This document shows, one piece after another, positions 35,756-45,258 of a stretch of DNA of 64,000 nucleotides. The translations under genes were made by a program, and so were the position numbers. This DNA comes from M0108 sp963841065 (lineage in GTDB: Bacteria; Pseudomonadota; Gammaproteobacteria; Chromatiales; Chromatiaceae): the NCBI GenBank assembly GCA_963841065.1, contig CAWJBI010000030.1, positions 40,096 through 104,095 of the forward strand, in the 5' to 3' direction. The notes beneath the pieces are model-generated. The model worked only from the letters and a program-made list of their open reading frames with translations. It did no database searches and was not told the DNA's origin. Every line of letters starts with the position of its first letter. The first letter of the stretch is position 1.

Positions 35756-35786
35756 CCAGGGTTTCTGGTCGGGCCCTGGGTTTTTT
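35756..35786 (+). terminator. Rho-independent terminator after pyrF
   Basis: CCAGGG (35756-35761) pairs with CCCTGG (35774-35779), followed directly by G and TTTTTT (35781-35786). The position, 18 bases after the pyrF stop, and the T-run make this the clearest intrinsic terminator in the window; it would end the lapB-pyrF transcript. Confidence 0.75.
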
Positions 35787-35847
35787 AGTCATATCTGCCC
35801 CGGCATCGTCCAGGACGAGGGGCAATCACATCCAGCGAGGGTATCCG

Positions 35848-36720
35848 ATGGCCATCATTCGCAAGGCCGTATTTCCCGTCGCGGGTCTTGGGACCCGCTT
35901 CCTGCCGGCCACCAAGGCCAGCCCCAAGGAAATGTTGCCGGTGGTGGACAAGCCGCTCATCCAGTACGCGGCGGAGGAGTCCGAGGCGGCGGGCATCAGT
36001 CAGTTGATCTTCGTGACCGGCCGGGCCAAGCGCTCGATCGAGGATCATTTCGATAAGGCCTACGAGGTAGAGGCCGAGCTCAGCAACGCCGGCAAAAAAG
36101 ACCTGCTGGATATCGTCCGCAACATACTGCCGCCCCATGTGGCCTGCATCTACCTGCGCCAGGCCGAGGCCCTGGGTCTGGGCCATGCCGTCCTCTGCGC
36201 CAAGCCGGTAGTGGGGCACGAGCCCTTCGTCGTCCTGCTCGCGGATGACCTCATCAAGGGCGATGGCCAAGGCGTCGTGGCCCAGATGGCCGATATGTAC
36301 GAGCGCTATGGCTGCTCCATCCTCTGCGTGGAGGAGGTGCCCTGGGACGAGACCAACAAATACGGCATCGTCGAGACCGAAAAGGGGCCTAATGGCGAGC
36401 TGCGCGTCACCTCCATCGTCGAGAAGCCCGCGCCCCAGGAAACCAAGTCCAACCTCGCCGTGGTCGGCCGCTATCTGCTTACCCCGCGCATCTTCGCCAA
36501 ACTGGAGACTACCGGGCGCGGCAAGGGCGGCGAGATCCAGCTCACCGACGCCATCTCCGCCCTGCTTCAGGACGAGCCCGTCATCGCCTATCCCTTCCGC
36601 GGCAAGCGCTACGACTGCGGCAGCAAGCTCGGCTACCTCCAGGCCCAGGTCGAATTCGGATTGGCCCACAAGGACCTGGGCGAGGACTTCCGCGCTTATC
36701 TGCGTGGCATGGAATTCTAA
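35848..36720 (+). CDS. galU: UTP-glucose-1-phosphate uridylyltransferase
   Basis: Makes UDP-glucose for cell-surface polysaccharides. The 290-residue length is typical. The nucleotide-binding signature AVFPVAGLGTRFLPATKASPKEML is at residues 7-30, followed by KPLIQYAAEE, the VLLADDLI stretch and the C-terminal EIQLTDAI and RGKRYDCGSKLGY motifs. It is preceded by the pyrF terminator and followed by a hairpin, so it appears to be a single-gene transcript. Confidence 0.96.
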   Translation: MAIIRKAVFPVAGLGTRFLPATKASPKEMLPVVDKPLIQYAAEESEAAGISQLIFVTGRAKRSIEDHFDKAYEVEAELSNAGKKDLLDIVRNILPPHVACIYLRQAEALGLGHAVLCAKPVVGHEPFVVLLADDLIKGDGQGVVAQMADMYERYGCSILCVEEVPWDETNKYGIVETEKGPNGELRVTSIVEKPAPQETKSNLAVVGRYLLTPRIFAKLETTGRGKGGEIQLTDAISALLQDEPVIAYPFRGKRYDCGSKLGYLQAQVEFGLAHKDLGEDFRAYLRGMEF

Positions 36721-36745
36721 AAACGCCCTGATGTCGCGAAAAATT

Positions 36746-36765
36746 GGCTTGCCGCGAGGCAAGCC
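36746..36765. terminator. Tetraloop hairpin after galU
   Basis: GGCTTGCC (36746-36753) and GGCAAGCC (36758-36765) close a GCGA loop (GNRA type), 25 bases after the galU stop. An A-run (AAAAATT) lies before it and no T-run after it, so it would be a better intrinsic terminator on the minus strand than on the plus strand; on plus it could stabilise the galU mRNA end. Confidence 0.45.
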
Positions 36766-36897
36766 CACGAACCGCCAGAATGGTTAGAACCACCAGGATT
36801 TGGCAGAGGCCGGTTACGGGTTTAAAAGCCTTTCCGGACCGGCCCTTAGCCGCGAATCACACTCCCCCTTCCATCCTTCCCCTTCAGAGGTCTTGCC

Positions 36898-38127
36898 GTG
36901 GACGCCGCACCCCTTGATGTCAAAAAAGAAAACTATCGGACGGCCGTGCGCGTGACCCAGATCGGGGCGGGCGCCGATACCCTGCTCACCTTGGGCAAGC
37001 TCATCGTCGGCTTCCTGGGCAATTCCGCCGCGCTGGTGGCGGAAGGTTTGCATTCGGCGGCCGATCTCCTGTTCGATATGGTGGTGCTGATCGGGATGCG
37101 CATCGCCCGCAAGGAGGTGGATGCGGATCACCCCTATGGCCACGGTAAGTACGAGAGTCTGGCGACGCTGCTGCTGTCCCTGATCCTGCTGGCGGTGGCC
37201 GTGGGTATCGTGTGGGATGCGGTGGGCCGCATTCAGGATCCCGAGCTGGAGGCCCCCGCGGCCCTCGCCCTCTGGATAGCCGCCGGGTCTATGCTCATCA
37301 AGGAGTTGCTGTACCAGTACACCATTCGCGTGGGGCGGCGTATCGGTTCGAAAATCATCGTCGCCAACGCCTGGCATCACCGCAGCGATGCCATTGCCTC
37401 TTTCGCGGCGCTGGTCGGTATTGCCGGCGCCCTCATGGGGTGGCCGGTCCTCGACCCCGTGGCCGCTATCGGCGTGGCCTTCTTCGTCGGCAAGGTGGGG
37501 GTGGAGATTGCCATCGAGGCCCTGCGCGAGCTTACCGACGCGTCCACCGCCATCGACAAGGAGATCCACGACACCATCCAGCGTCTCATCAACGACCATC
37601 CCGAGGTCCAGTCCGCCCACCTGGTCAAGGCCCGGCGCATGGGTCCCGACATCATGGTGGATGTGCATCTGGTCGTGGATGCCTTCCTGTCGGTTTCCGA
37701 GGGCCATCAGATTGCCGATGAGGTGGAGAAGACCCTGATCAAGGAGGTCTCCGACATCACCTCGGTGATGGTGCATGTGGATATCAGCGACGAGACCGCG
37801 TCGGAATCCGATATGACGGAGGGGGTGGAACGGATCACCCATAGCCGTGGCCAGCTTCGGGAGCGCATCGAGGGGTTCGGCGCTCTGGAATGGCCCTTGC
37901 GGGAGATCCACAGGGTGGTACCGCACTACACCGCTCAAGGGCTGGTGGCGGAGGTCTTTCTGCTGGCTACGCCGGAGGCCAGTTTGGAACAGGTGAACGC
38001 CAGCGCCTTAAAGCTCGGGCGGCGTCTGCATGAGGCCCACCAGGACTATGCCAACGTGCGGTTACATCTGTTCCTTGGGGAAGATCGCGGGGGTAACGGG
38101 CTGGATGGCCGTCTGCCTGAATCCTAA
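36898..38127 (+). CDS. Cation diffusion facilitator family transporter, extended C-terminus
   Basis: Inner-membrane divalent metal/proton antiporter of the CDF family. The metal-site motifs are clear: HSAADLLFD in helix 2 and HHRSDAIAS in helix 5, with DHPYGHGKYES in the loop typical of the FieF/MamB group. Six helices are followed by a cytoplasmic domain (about 215-300). At 409 residues it is about 100 longer than FieF, with a second ferredoxin-like C-terminal part (about 310-400: HRVVPHYTAQGLVAEVFLLA). The metal cannot be assigned by eye. The start is a GTG at 36898. The stop overlaps the convergent porin gene by four bases. Confidence 0.88.
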   Translation: MDAAPLDVKKENYRTAVRVTQIGAGADTLLTLGKLIVGFLGNSAALVAEGLHSAADLLFDMVVLIGMRIARKEVDADHPYGHGKYESLATLLLSLILLAVAVGIVWDAVGRIQDPELEAPAALALWIAAGSMLIKELLYQYTIRVGRRIGSKIIVANAWHHRSDAIASFAALVGIAGALMGWPVLDPVAAIGVAFFVGKVGVEIAIEALRELTDASTAIDKEIHDTIQRLINDHPEVQSAHLVKARRMGPDIMVDVHLVVDAFLSVSEGHQIADEVEKTLIKEVSDITSVMVHVDISDETASESDMTEGVERITHSRGQLRERIEGFGALEWPLREIHRVVPHYTAQGLVAEVFLLATPEASLEQVNASALKLGRRLHEAHQDYANVRLHLFLGEDRGGNGLDGRLPES

Positions 38128-39492
38128 AGCGAGAGGATGAAGCGAACACCCAAAATAGTGAGGTCCGGATAGTCCATGGGTGGAAATTGATTCTGCCCTG
38201 GATTGACCAGATATTGGAAAAATGGCTGAATTTTTAGCCAAGGCCTTATCACGGCTTGATGACCCAACTCCAGGAATGATTCATGGCTGGGTATGGCGTG
38301 GGTCGTGCCCATGTAGTCATTGAAGGAGCGTACATTTTTGGCATAGGCCGGACTCATGTTAAGTCGCGTATAGCCAATCCCGGTCCGATCAAGGGGCCGG
38401 CCCTCGATAAGCCCGGTGTAGGTCAGGCCAACGTCAAACAGCCAATCGGCCAGATTGCGATCAACTTGGGGATTGATCGCAAAAGTCCCGAAGATATTGA
38501 GTCCTTGATCCCGGGTATCGGTCTCGTACCAGATGGGCTGCTCCGCCGTGGCATAAAGGGCATAATTCCCGGAATAGGATTTTGGTTCAACGCTGGCATC
38601 GGGATCGTTCAATGGCCGGCCATTCGCGGCGGTCGTGAGACTGTAAAATTCCCCGGAGTGATACCAACCACCCAACTTGTAGGCATTGGGTAAGCGGGAC
38701 TCACTGTCTGGTGAGCTTGGCTCGTAGGCTAATTCAATAAAGGTCAGCGCACCCTGACCCAGGGGGAAGCGGAGCCCATCGGTATTGCCCAGCGGATCAT
38801 TTCCGGTGGGACTACCGTTGAACACGGCAGCCTGGATGATCCATTCCGGATCTGGAGTCAGGATCACCTGGATAGCCGGCACGGGGTTGGGATAGGTCGG
38901 ACCCGCGTCAGGAAGATTGGCGGACCAGATACCCAGCCAGCCCCAGGAGCTGTTAACCAAAAAATCCGAAGAGGCATTCGTATTAAAGTTGATATCCGCC
39001 TCGATCTGCCCGAGCTTGATGGCTAGCCGACCATCGAAAAACTCTTGTTGGAACCAGAGTTCCCCCAACTTTGTCACCGCGGGGTGGTATTCGACGTTGG
39101 TAGGGGTTAAAAAAACCCCTAAGTCACTATGTTCGGTGAGGCCCCCACCCTGAGTCAGGTAACCTGAAAGATGTAGGCTGGCGCCACTCCAACCAAACAT
39201 CCGCTCAAGATTCGCGTCGACTTCGGGTACCAGCAGACCATCGTAGTACCATCCCTGTTGGTTGCCACCCCTATTGCCGAGGAGATCGGAGATTTGGGTG
39301 ATGTCTATTTCAAGGCCGGATTTTCCGAGCTTTTCACGCCAGCCGTCCCAATCCCCGGATAAAGGAGAATCCAGGAATGCGTCATCGGGTGGGGATGGGT
39401 CGGTATCGGCATTGAGTGCATGCGAATAAAGGAGGGGGCAAGCACAACGGCAAGACGTAGATCATGGCAAGCGAAGATGAGTGCTTGCGCAT
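38124..39492 (-). CDS. OprB-like carbohydrate porin, probable frameshift in signal peptide
   Basis: Outer-membrane porin of the OprB family. The intact frame to 38124 encodes aromatic-rich beta-strands and the usual end (LTILGVRFILSL). The first Met in that frame is at 39200, but coding clearly continues upstream with the family-typical mature N-terminus (SGDWDGWREKLGKSGLEIDI, then GWYYDGLLVPEVDANLERMFGW). No start codon is available in this frame. An ATG at 39492 begins a good signal peptide (MRKHSSSLAMIYVLPLCLPPPLFA) in another frame, so one extra base near 39430-39445 is inferred. Base composition is less GC-rich than the neighbouring genes, which suggests a different origin. It is divergent from the GH5 gene. 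Confidence 0.8.
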
Positions 39493-39526
39493 TGATTGTT
39501 ATCTTTATTGAGTTGTCGAACGGCGG

Positions 39527-40711
39527 TTGCCGTCAAGCCCCGCGAAATTCCATGTCCACCGCTGGCATATTATCCTGAAGGAGGTTCTTCCGGTAAAGCA
39601 TCGCCAACAAAACAACAAGTTCCCCTGGCGGTTCTTGCTGGCGCTGGTCGTGCTGGCGGCCGGGTGCGTGTGCGAAGCAGGCGGAGTGACCGCAAGCGCA
39701 TCGCCATCCAGCGCGTCGGTTGCGAGCGGCGGCGCGGACACGAGCACCCGGGGTGGCGACAGGGGCCTGGCTCCGGCCACAACGCCCGTCGCTCGGAACG
39801 GCCAGCTCTCCGTGGTCAAGACCCAGCTCGTCAATTCCCACGGCGTGGCGATCCAACTGCGCGGCATGAGTACCCACGGCCTCCAGTGGTACGGCTGGGG
39901 CTCCTGCATCAACGACAGTGCCCTCGACGCGCTGGCCAGCGATTGGGGCAGCGACCTCCTGCGCGTCTCGCTCTATGTACAGGAGGACGGCTACGCGACC
40001 GACCCAGGCGGTTTCACCGCCCAGGCCGACACCATCATCGACGGGCTCATCGCGCGCGGGCTCTACGCGCTCATCGACTGGCACATCCTCACCCCGGGTG
40101 ACCCCTGGTACAACCTCGAACGCGCCAAGACCTACTTCGACCACATGACCAGGCGCTACGGCGCCACGCCCAACGTCCTCTACGAGATCGCCAACGAGCC
40201 CAACGGCGTGGACTGGGCGACGATCAAGGCCTACGCCGAGGAGCTCATTCCCTTCATCCGCGCGCGCGATCCCGATGGCATCGTCATCGTCGGCACGGAG
40301 GATTGGTCGTCGTTTGGGGTGTCCGGCTCCAGCGGCCCCGAAGCGGTGATCAACAACCCCCTGGCTTTCGACAACATCATGTACTCGTTCCACTTCTACG
40401 CGGGCTCCCACCAGCGGGCGTATCGTGACGCGCTCGCGATCGCGGCGGCGAGCTTGCCGGTGTTCGTCACCGAGTGGGGCGCCCAGGCCTTCACGGGCGA
40501 TGGCCCCAATGACTTCGCGAGTGCCCAGCAATACCTCGACTTCCTGGCCGACAAGAAGATCAGTTGGACCTACTGGAACTTTTCCGACGATGATTACACG
40601 GGTGCCGCGCTGGTGCCGGGCACCTGTCCGGAGGGTCCCTGGTCCGGAGACCACCTCAAGCCAGCAGGCGCTTGGGTGCGGGAGCGGCTTGACGGTTTCC
40701 CGAAAAAGTAG
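39527..40711 (+). CDS. Glycoside hydrolase family 5 (cellulase-like) lipoprotein
   Basis: Clan GH-A retaining glycosidase resembling GH5 endoglucanases. The catalytic acid/base is Glu224 in EIANEPNG and the nucleophile Glu316 in VTEWGAQ (numbering from 39527). The substrate motifs RGMSTHGLQWYG and DWHILTPGDPW are typical. An N-terminal hydrophobic segment ending LAAGC is a lipobox, so it should be a lipoprotein, followed by a Ser/Ala/Gly-rich linker (about 55-90). The start is uncertain: 39527 is a TTG, while the best ribosome site (AAGGAGG, near 39578-39584) points to about 39593, where the codon is GTA, so a base error or odd start is possible. A cellulase-like enzyme is unusual for a phototrophic sulfur bacterium. 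Confidence 0.85.
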   Translation: MPSSPAKFHVHRWHIILKEVLPVKHRQQNNKFPWRFLLALVVLAAGCVCEAGGVTASASPSSASVASGGADTSTRGGDRGLAPATTPVARNGQLSVVKTQLVNSHGVAIQLRGMSTHGLQWYGWGSCINDSALDALASDWGSDLLRVSLYVQEDGYATDPGGFTAQADTIIDGLIARGLYALIDWHILTPGDPWYNLERAKTYFDHMTRRYGATPNVLYEIANEPNGVDWATIKAYAEELIPFIRARDPDGIVIVGTEDWSSFGVSGSSGPEAVINNPLAFDNIMYSFHFYAGSHQRAYRDALAIAAASLPVFVTEWGAQAFTGDGPNDFASAQQYLDFLADKKISWTYWNFSDDDYTGAALVPGTCPEGPWSGDHLKPAGAWVRERLDGFPKK

Positions 40712-40850
40712 GGAGGATGCGGATGGCAGGCCTGGAATACCCTGAAACGCTTCCCCAGGCAGGTCATGGCGATCACGCCGCGCCCTGGCCTCGCCATCCG
40801 CCAACGCCATCCACGCCCTCGAGTAGCAAGAGGGCAAGAAGAGCCGCTCC

Positions 40851-42758
40851 ATGAAGAAGGCAACTGTTTCTGGGACAGCCGGTCATCCCGAGGACAGCCT
40901 GGCGGCACGCCCAGCGCTGCCGGCTATGACCCTCGCCGCCATCGGGGTGGTCTTCGGCGACATCGGCACCAGCCCTCTCTATGCCTTGAAGGAAATTTTC
41001 AGCGGCCATCACCCCATTCCGGTCACCCCGGAAAACATCCTGGGCATGCTGTCCATGGTCTTCTGGTCGATCATGTTGCTGGTCTCGATCAAGTACCTGA
41101 CGATCATCATGCGCGCCGACAATCACGGCGAAGGCGGCTCCCTTGCGCTGCTCGCCCTGGTGACCGAACGTGCTAGAAATCCGCGCATGGCCTGGGCCAT
41201 CACCTTGGTCGGTATTTTCGCCGCCGCCCTCTTCTATGGCGACAGCATGATCACGCCGGCGATTTCCGTCTTGTCCGCCGTCGAGGGCCTGGAGATCGTG
41301 ACCACCCGGCTCAGGCCCTATGTGATTCCAATCACCCTGATCATTATCACGGGTCTGTTTTTCATCCAGAAACGCGGCACCGGAACCGTCGGTCTCTTGT
41401 TCGGACCCGTCATGATCCTCTGGTTTGGCATTCTCGGCCTCCTCGGCGTGCTGGCGATCAGCCACAACCCGGGCGTCCTGATGGCACTGCTGCCGACTTA
41501 TGCCCTCAACTTCATTCAGACCCACCCGCTGATGGCCTTTCTCGCCTTGGGCTCGGTGGTGCTGGCGGTCACGGGTGGGGAGGCGCTCTACACCGACATG
41601 GGCCACTTCGGCCGGTTACCGATTCGTCTGGCCTGGTTCGGTTTCGTGATGCCGGCCCTGGTCCTCAATTACTTCGGTCAGGGGGCTTTGTTGCTTGCGG
41701 AACCCGGCGCCATCGCCAGCCCCTTCTTCTACCTGGTGCCGGACTGGGCACGGGTGCCGATGGTGGTGCTGTCCACCCTGGCTACCGTCATCGCCTCGCA
41801 AGCGGTGATCTCCGGGGCCTTTTCCCTCGCCCGCCAGTCGATCCAGATGGGACTGCTGCCGCGGATGCGGGTCGTCCACACCTCCGGCTATGAGGAAGGA
41901 CAAATCTACGTACCCTTCACCAACTGGACCATCTACCTGGCGGTGCTGGCCCTCGTCATCGGCTTCGGGAATTCGTCCAACCTGGCCTCGGCCTATGGCC
42001 TCGCCGTCACGGGCACCATGCTGATCGACAGCCTCCTCATCGCCTTTGTCATGGTCTGGCTGTGGCGTTGGCATAAGCTGGTCGTGGTCCTCATTGCCGG
42101 CCTCTTGCTCACCATCGACATCGCCTTCTTTGCCGCCAACGCCATCAAGATCCCCAGTGGCGGCTGGTTCCCCCTCGCCATCGGCATCCTGGCCTTCACG
42201 GTGCTCACCACCTGGCGCCGTGGCCGCCATCTCGTGGCCAACGAGATGGCCGAGCGGAGCGTCCCCATGGAGGATTTTCTGCAATCGATTGGTGACGTGC
42301 ATCGCGTCTCGGGCACGGCCGTGTTCCTGACCAGTTCCAAGGAAGGCGTACCCTCGGCCCTGCTCCATAACCTTAAGCACAATAAGGTGCTGCATGATCG
42401 GGTGGTGCTCCTCACCCTGGAAACCACCCACACCCCCTACGTCAGTGCCATGAGTCGCGCGCAAATGCAGCCGATGAGCCAGGGCTTCAAACGCATCATC
42501 CTGCGCTACGGTTTCATGGAAAGCCCGGACGTGCCGGCGGCCCTGGCGCAATGCCAAGATTTTGGCGGACGTTTCAACCTGATGGACACGACCTTTTACC
42601 TCTCCCGGGAATCCATCGTGTTGACCAGGACCCAGCACATGTGGCCCTTGCGCGCCCGCCTCTTCGCCTTCCTGACCAAGAATGCCACCAGTGCCAGCGA
42701 CTTCTTCCAGATCCCGGCCAACCGCGTCGTCGAACTGGGGTCGCAATTGGTGATCTGA
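40851..42758 (+). CDS. kup: Low-affinity potassium transporter Kup
   Basis: Potassium/proton symporter of the KUP/HAK family, 635 residues with 12 predicted helices in the first 450. The signature GVVFGDIGTSPLYALKEIF is at residues 32-50, followed by RADNHGEGGSLALLAL and GDSMITPAISVLSAVEG. The C-terminal cytoplasmic domain (about 460-635) has the family pattern GTAVFLTSSKEGVPSALLHNLKHNKVLHDRVVLL and ends VVELGSQLVI. It is complete and stands alone. Confidence 0.96.
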   Translation: MKKATVSGTAGHPEDSLAARPALPAMTLAAIGVVFGDIGTSPLYALKEIFSGHHPIPVTPENILGMLSMVFWSIMLLVSIKYLTIIMRADNHGEGGSLALLALVTERARNPRMAWAITLVGIFAAALFYGDSMITPAISVLSAVEGLEIVTTRLRPYVIPITLIIITGLFFIQKRGTGTVGLLFGPVMILWFGILGLLGVLAISHNPGVLMALLPTYALNFIQTHPLMAFLALGSVVLAVTGGEALYTDMGHFGRLPIRLAWFGFVMPALVLNYFGQGALLLAEPGAIASPFFYLVPDWARVPMVVLSTLATVIASQAVISGAFSLARQSIQMGLLPRMRVVHTSGYEEGQIYVPFTNWTIYLAVLALVIGFGNSSNLASAYGLAVTGTMLIDSLLIAFVMVWLWRWHKLVVVLIAGLLLTIDIAFFAANAIKIPSGGWFPLAIGILAFTVLTTWRRGRHLVANEMAERSVPMEDFLQSIGDVHRVSGTAVFLTSSKEGVPSALLHNLKHNKVLHDRVVLLTLETTHTPYVSAMSRAQMQPMSQGFKRIILRYGFMESPDVPAALAQCQDFGGRFNLMDTTFYLSRESIVLTRTQHMWPLRARLFAFLTKNATSASDFFQIPANRVVELGSQLVI

Positions 42759-43346
42759 GGGGCCATGCCGGTTACCAGGGCAACCGCCCCGCGGGGGGGT
42801 GTCCACCGGGTTCAGGATGTGGAAGGCCAGGTTGGTCCCCTCCGCCGCGATCGCCATGGGGACCGCCGAAAAGGCCAGGGTGGTCGCCTTGAGGAAGCGG
42901 CTGGGCGGGTGTAGTCACCGGGCAGCCCGTGCAAGCCCGTGCCCTGACCGAGGGGCTGGACCTCGACGGCCCCGAGCTTGAGGCCATCGACTGACTAAAG
43001 TGGACCCGATGTCTGGGACCGTTTCCAGCGACGGCATCTGCGAAGACGGCAAGATCTGCGCAATGGTTCATGGCTCCTCTGTGGCGATGGCGAGGGGCGG
43101 GCGGGGAAGGCGCGCCAACATCATGATCTACCCCCGCCGCTCCCGGCCTGGTAGGTATCATCAGCCGGTCAGACGGCGGATGGGAGAGGTATGCCATCTC
43201 TGCTTAGGGAAAGCATTATCGGTAACGCGGGAGGCCGAAACCAGGGGCCTTGACCTCTCCGCCGCCTGGCGCGGAACCCTCTGGCCGCGGGACCATCTCC
43301 TCTAAGCCGCGCGGATCAGCCTGTCACTACCCCATGGAGACCCGAT
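42759..43346. other. 588-base interval between kup and modA
   Basis: No supportable gene. Open frames on both strands lack ribosome sites and family resemblance. I found no -24/-12 promoter and no ModE-type palindrome in front of modA. One short coding-like tail (ending GLDLDGPELEAID before a stop near 42993) suggests a gene fragment, but I cannot name it. Confidence 0.4.
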
Positions 43347-44117
43347 ATGGCATTGTGCAAGACGCTGTTACTGGCCGCTATGCTGCTACTCCCGATCGGC
43401 GGCCATGCCGAACAGATCAGGGTGGCGGCAGCGGCGGATCTCAAGTTTGCCCTGGACGAGATCGCCGCCACCTTCAAACAGGCCAACCCGACCGACGAAC
43501 TGGACATCATCTACGGTTCATCGGGCAAGTTTTTCACTCAGATTCAGCAGGGCGCGCCTTACGACCTCTACTTTTCGGCGGATATCGCTTTTCCCCGCGA
43601 GTTGGTCAAGGCTGGCTACGCGGCGACCGAGGTCAGGCCCTATGCCATCGGCCGCATCGTGCTGTGGAGCGCCGACCGGGACGCCAGCCAGATGAAGCTG
43701 GCGGACCTGATCGATCCGACGATCACCCGTATCGCTATCGCCAATCCCAGGCACGCCCCCTATGGGCAGCGGGCCGAGGAGGCCTTGCGCGCCGCTGGCC
43801 TGTGGGAGCAGCTTGAGCCCAGGCTGGTCTTTGGCGAGAACGTCGCCCAGACCGCGCAGTTCGTGCAGAGCGGTAATGCCCAGATCGGCATCATCGCCCT
43901 CTCGCTGGCCCTCAGCCCGACCCTGGCCACCCAGGGGGGTTACGGGCCGATCCCCGATAATCTGCATCAGCCGCTGGAGCAGGGCTACATCATCACTAAA
44001 CGGGCGGCGGATAAGGCGCTGGCCAGGCTTTTCGCGGATTACATGGGCAGTGCAACCGCCCGGGCGGTCATGACCCGGTATGGTTTTGTGCTACCCGGTG
44101 AGGAAGCGGCCAAGTAG
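43347..44117 (+). CDS. modA: Molybdate ABC transporter substrate-binding protein
   Basis: Periplasmic molybdate/tungstate-binding protein, 256 residues, with a signal peptide (cleavage near GGHA, residue 21). Conserved stretches are RVAAAADLKFALDEIAATF, YGSSGKFFTQIQQGAPYDLYFSAD, the ANPRHAPYG loop and the FGENVAQTAQFVQSGNAQIGIIALS segment with the oxyanion-contacting residues. Molybdenum is needed for nitrogenase, which fits the nif genes to the right. It is separated from modBC, on the other strand, by about 3.3 kb of fragments, so the original modABC unit seems to have been broken up. Confidence 0.94.
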   Translation: MALCKTLLLAAMLLLPIGGHAEQIRVAAAADLKFALDEIAATFKQANPTDELDIIYGSSGKFFTQIQQGAPYDLYFSADIAFPRELVKAGYAATEVRPYAIGRIVLWSADRDASQMKLADLIDPTITRIAIANPRHAPYGQRAEEALRAAGLWEQLEPRLVFGENVAQTAQFVQSGNAQIGIIALSLALSPTLATQGGYGPIPDNLHQPLEQGYIITKRAADKALARLFADYMGSATARAVMTRYGFVLPGEEAAK

Positions 44118-44552
44118 GGCGATGAAGCCATCCCTGCTTCCGCCCGTGGGGGGGCCGGCTTGACGGCGGACCTCGGAGCGGCACGGCTGCGTCCCCTGCC
44201 GGGCCTCTATTTCCTGCACCCGGATGAGGAGATCCCTGCCTGCCGGGACGGTAATACACCCGGCCTGGGCCGCCACGGTGGAGTTGCTTGATGCCCTGAA
44301 GGTACTGACCCGCGACATCTTCGCCGGCGAGCAGCATGTCCTGCGCGATCTTGGGGAACTGGAGGGTCCGCGGGGAGCCGAGTTGATCGGCGAAGAGGAT
44401 CCCGGCGCGACTTGAGCGCAGCCATCCTGGAAAAATGGCGAAGCCCGGGCAGGGAGCGTGAAAAGTTTACGCCATAGGATCTGTCCCAGGTGAGCACCAG
44501 CTAGATAAACCCATGGCGAAGGCGCCGACGCCGGACGATGGCCTGAAAGTTG
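44118..44552. other. Gene-free stretch after modA
   Basis: About 435 bases without a gene I can support. On the minus strand one frame (about 44200-44420) gives a plausible protein-like stretch (GILFADQLGSPRTLQFPKIA, then DMLLAGEDVAGQYL) that soon turns into low-quality sequence, so a decayed gene end is possible. I cannot name it. Confidence 0.4.
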
Positions 44553-44813
44553 TTACTTTTTCGGCGGATATTTCACGGATGCCAGGGGGTTGCAAACATA
44601 CTTCGGAGCTTTGCGGATGGATTGTTCGCAAAGCTCTCTAGAATCAAAGCAGCTCAGCACATCCCTTTGGTCAAACAGATTGACTGGGCAATAGGCGGTC
44701 TTGGCTTTCGCCTGGGTCACGGCGGCTGGTTCGGTCGTTCGCGGCTGGTTGGATGTACAACCGATAAGCGTGATAAAGATCAGCAGACTAGGAAATATGA
44801 GGTATCTGTTCAT
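44553..44813 (-). CDS. Small cysteine-containing lipoprotein
   Basis: An 86-residue protein with a lipoprotein signal peptide: basic start (MNRY), hydrophobic core and lipobox ITLIGC, which puts the lipidated cysteine at about residue 19. The mature part has four more cysteines (YCPV, SCFD, LCEQ, VCNP), a pattern that suggests two disulfides. I do not recognise a family. The base composition is less GC-rich than the rest of the window and the gene lies among mobile-element fragments, so it was probably acquired. Confidence 0.7.
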   Translation of the reverse strand: MNRYLIFPSLLIFITLIGCTSNQPRTTEPAAVTQAKAKTAYCPVNLFDQRDVLSCFDSRELCEQSIRKAPKYVCNPLASVKYPPKK

Positions 44814-44998
44814 CTGAAATTATCCCCATCATGGCCGGGAGTGGTTGATTATCGGTGGCTGGGGAAAATAACTGTCATCATCAGGGTCACGCCGAGGCGA
44901 TCTGCGAAATCCTGTCGGGTAATTCCAGCAGGGCCGCCAGTTCATCGACGTGGATGTCAGGCAGGCCATAAATACCCAACAGATTTCCGATTTCGCCT

Positions 44999-45258
44999 TT
45001 ACAGACCAATGATCTCGAAATTCCCAGTCAGCAGGGTGCGTAACGTCTGGGCATGATCGCCAGGGTTCGCAAAAAATTGCTGGCAAGCCTTTTTATACTC
45101 GGTAAAGGTTGCATAATTGTCAAGCCCCGGGAGATTGCTAATCTCTGAAACGAACAACTCAGGCTGCTTTCACCGCCACTGTGCCAAGGCCTCCACAGGG
45201 CACACATGGCCGAGTACCCGCTGCGGGATGTGGTGATTATGTATTCCGCCCCGTGTGA
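44999..45258 (-). pseudogene. Transposase tail (IS481-like) fused to a second element's end
   Basis: Read on the minus strand, 45258-45173 gives the end of an integrase-type transposase (NHHIPQRVLGHVCPVEALAQW), then an in-frame stop (45172-45170), then KQPELFVSEISNLPGLD. This continues in frame into a different ending (NYATFTEYKKACQQFF, then LRTLLTGNFEIIGL) to a stop at 45001-44999. The second part resembles the C-terminus of IS630-type transposases. A short further frame (GNLLGIYGLPDIHVDELAAL) continues to about 44888. The first part has an inverted counterpart at 47180-47355. Confidence 0.7.

Noticed and set aside
43160..43346. Possible molybdenum-cofactor riboswitch or ModE operator before modA
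   Set aside because: The leader has some G/C-rich pairing, but I could not match the known motif or a ModE palindrome, so nothing was called.
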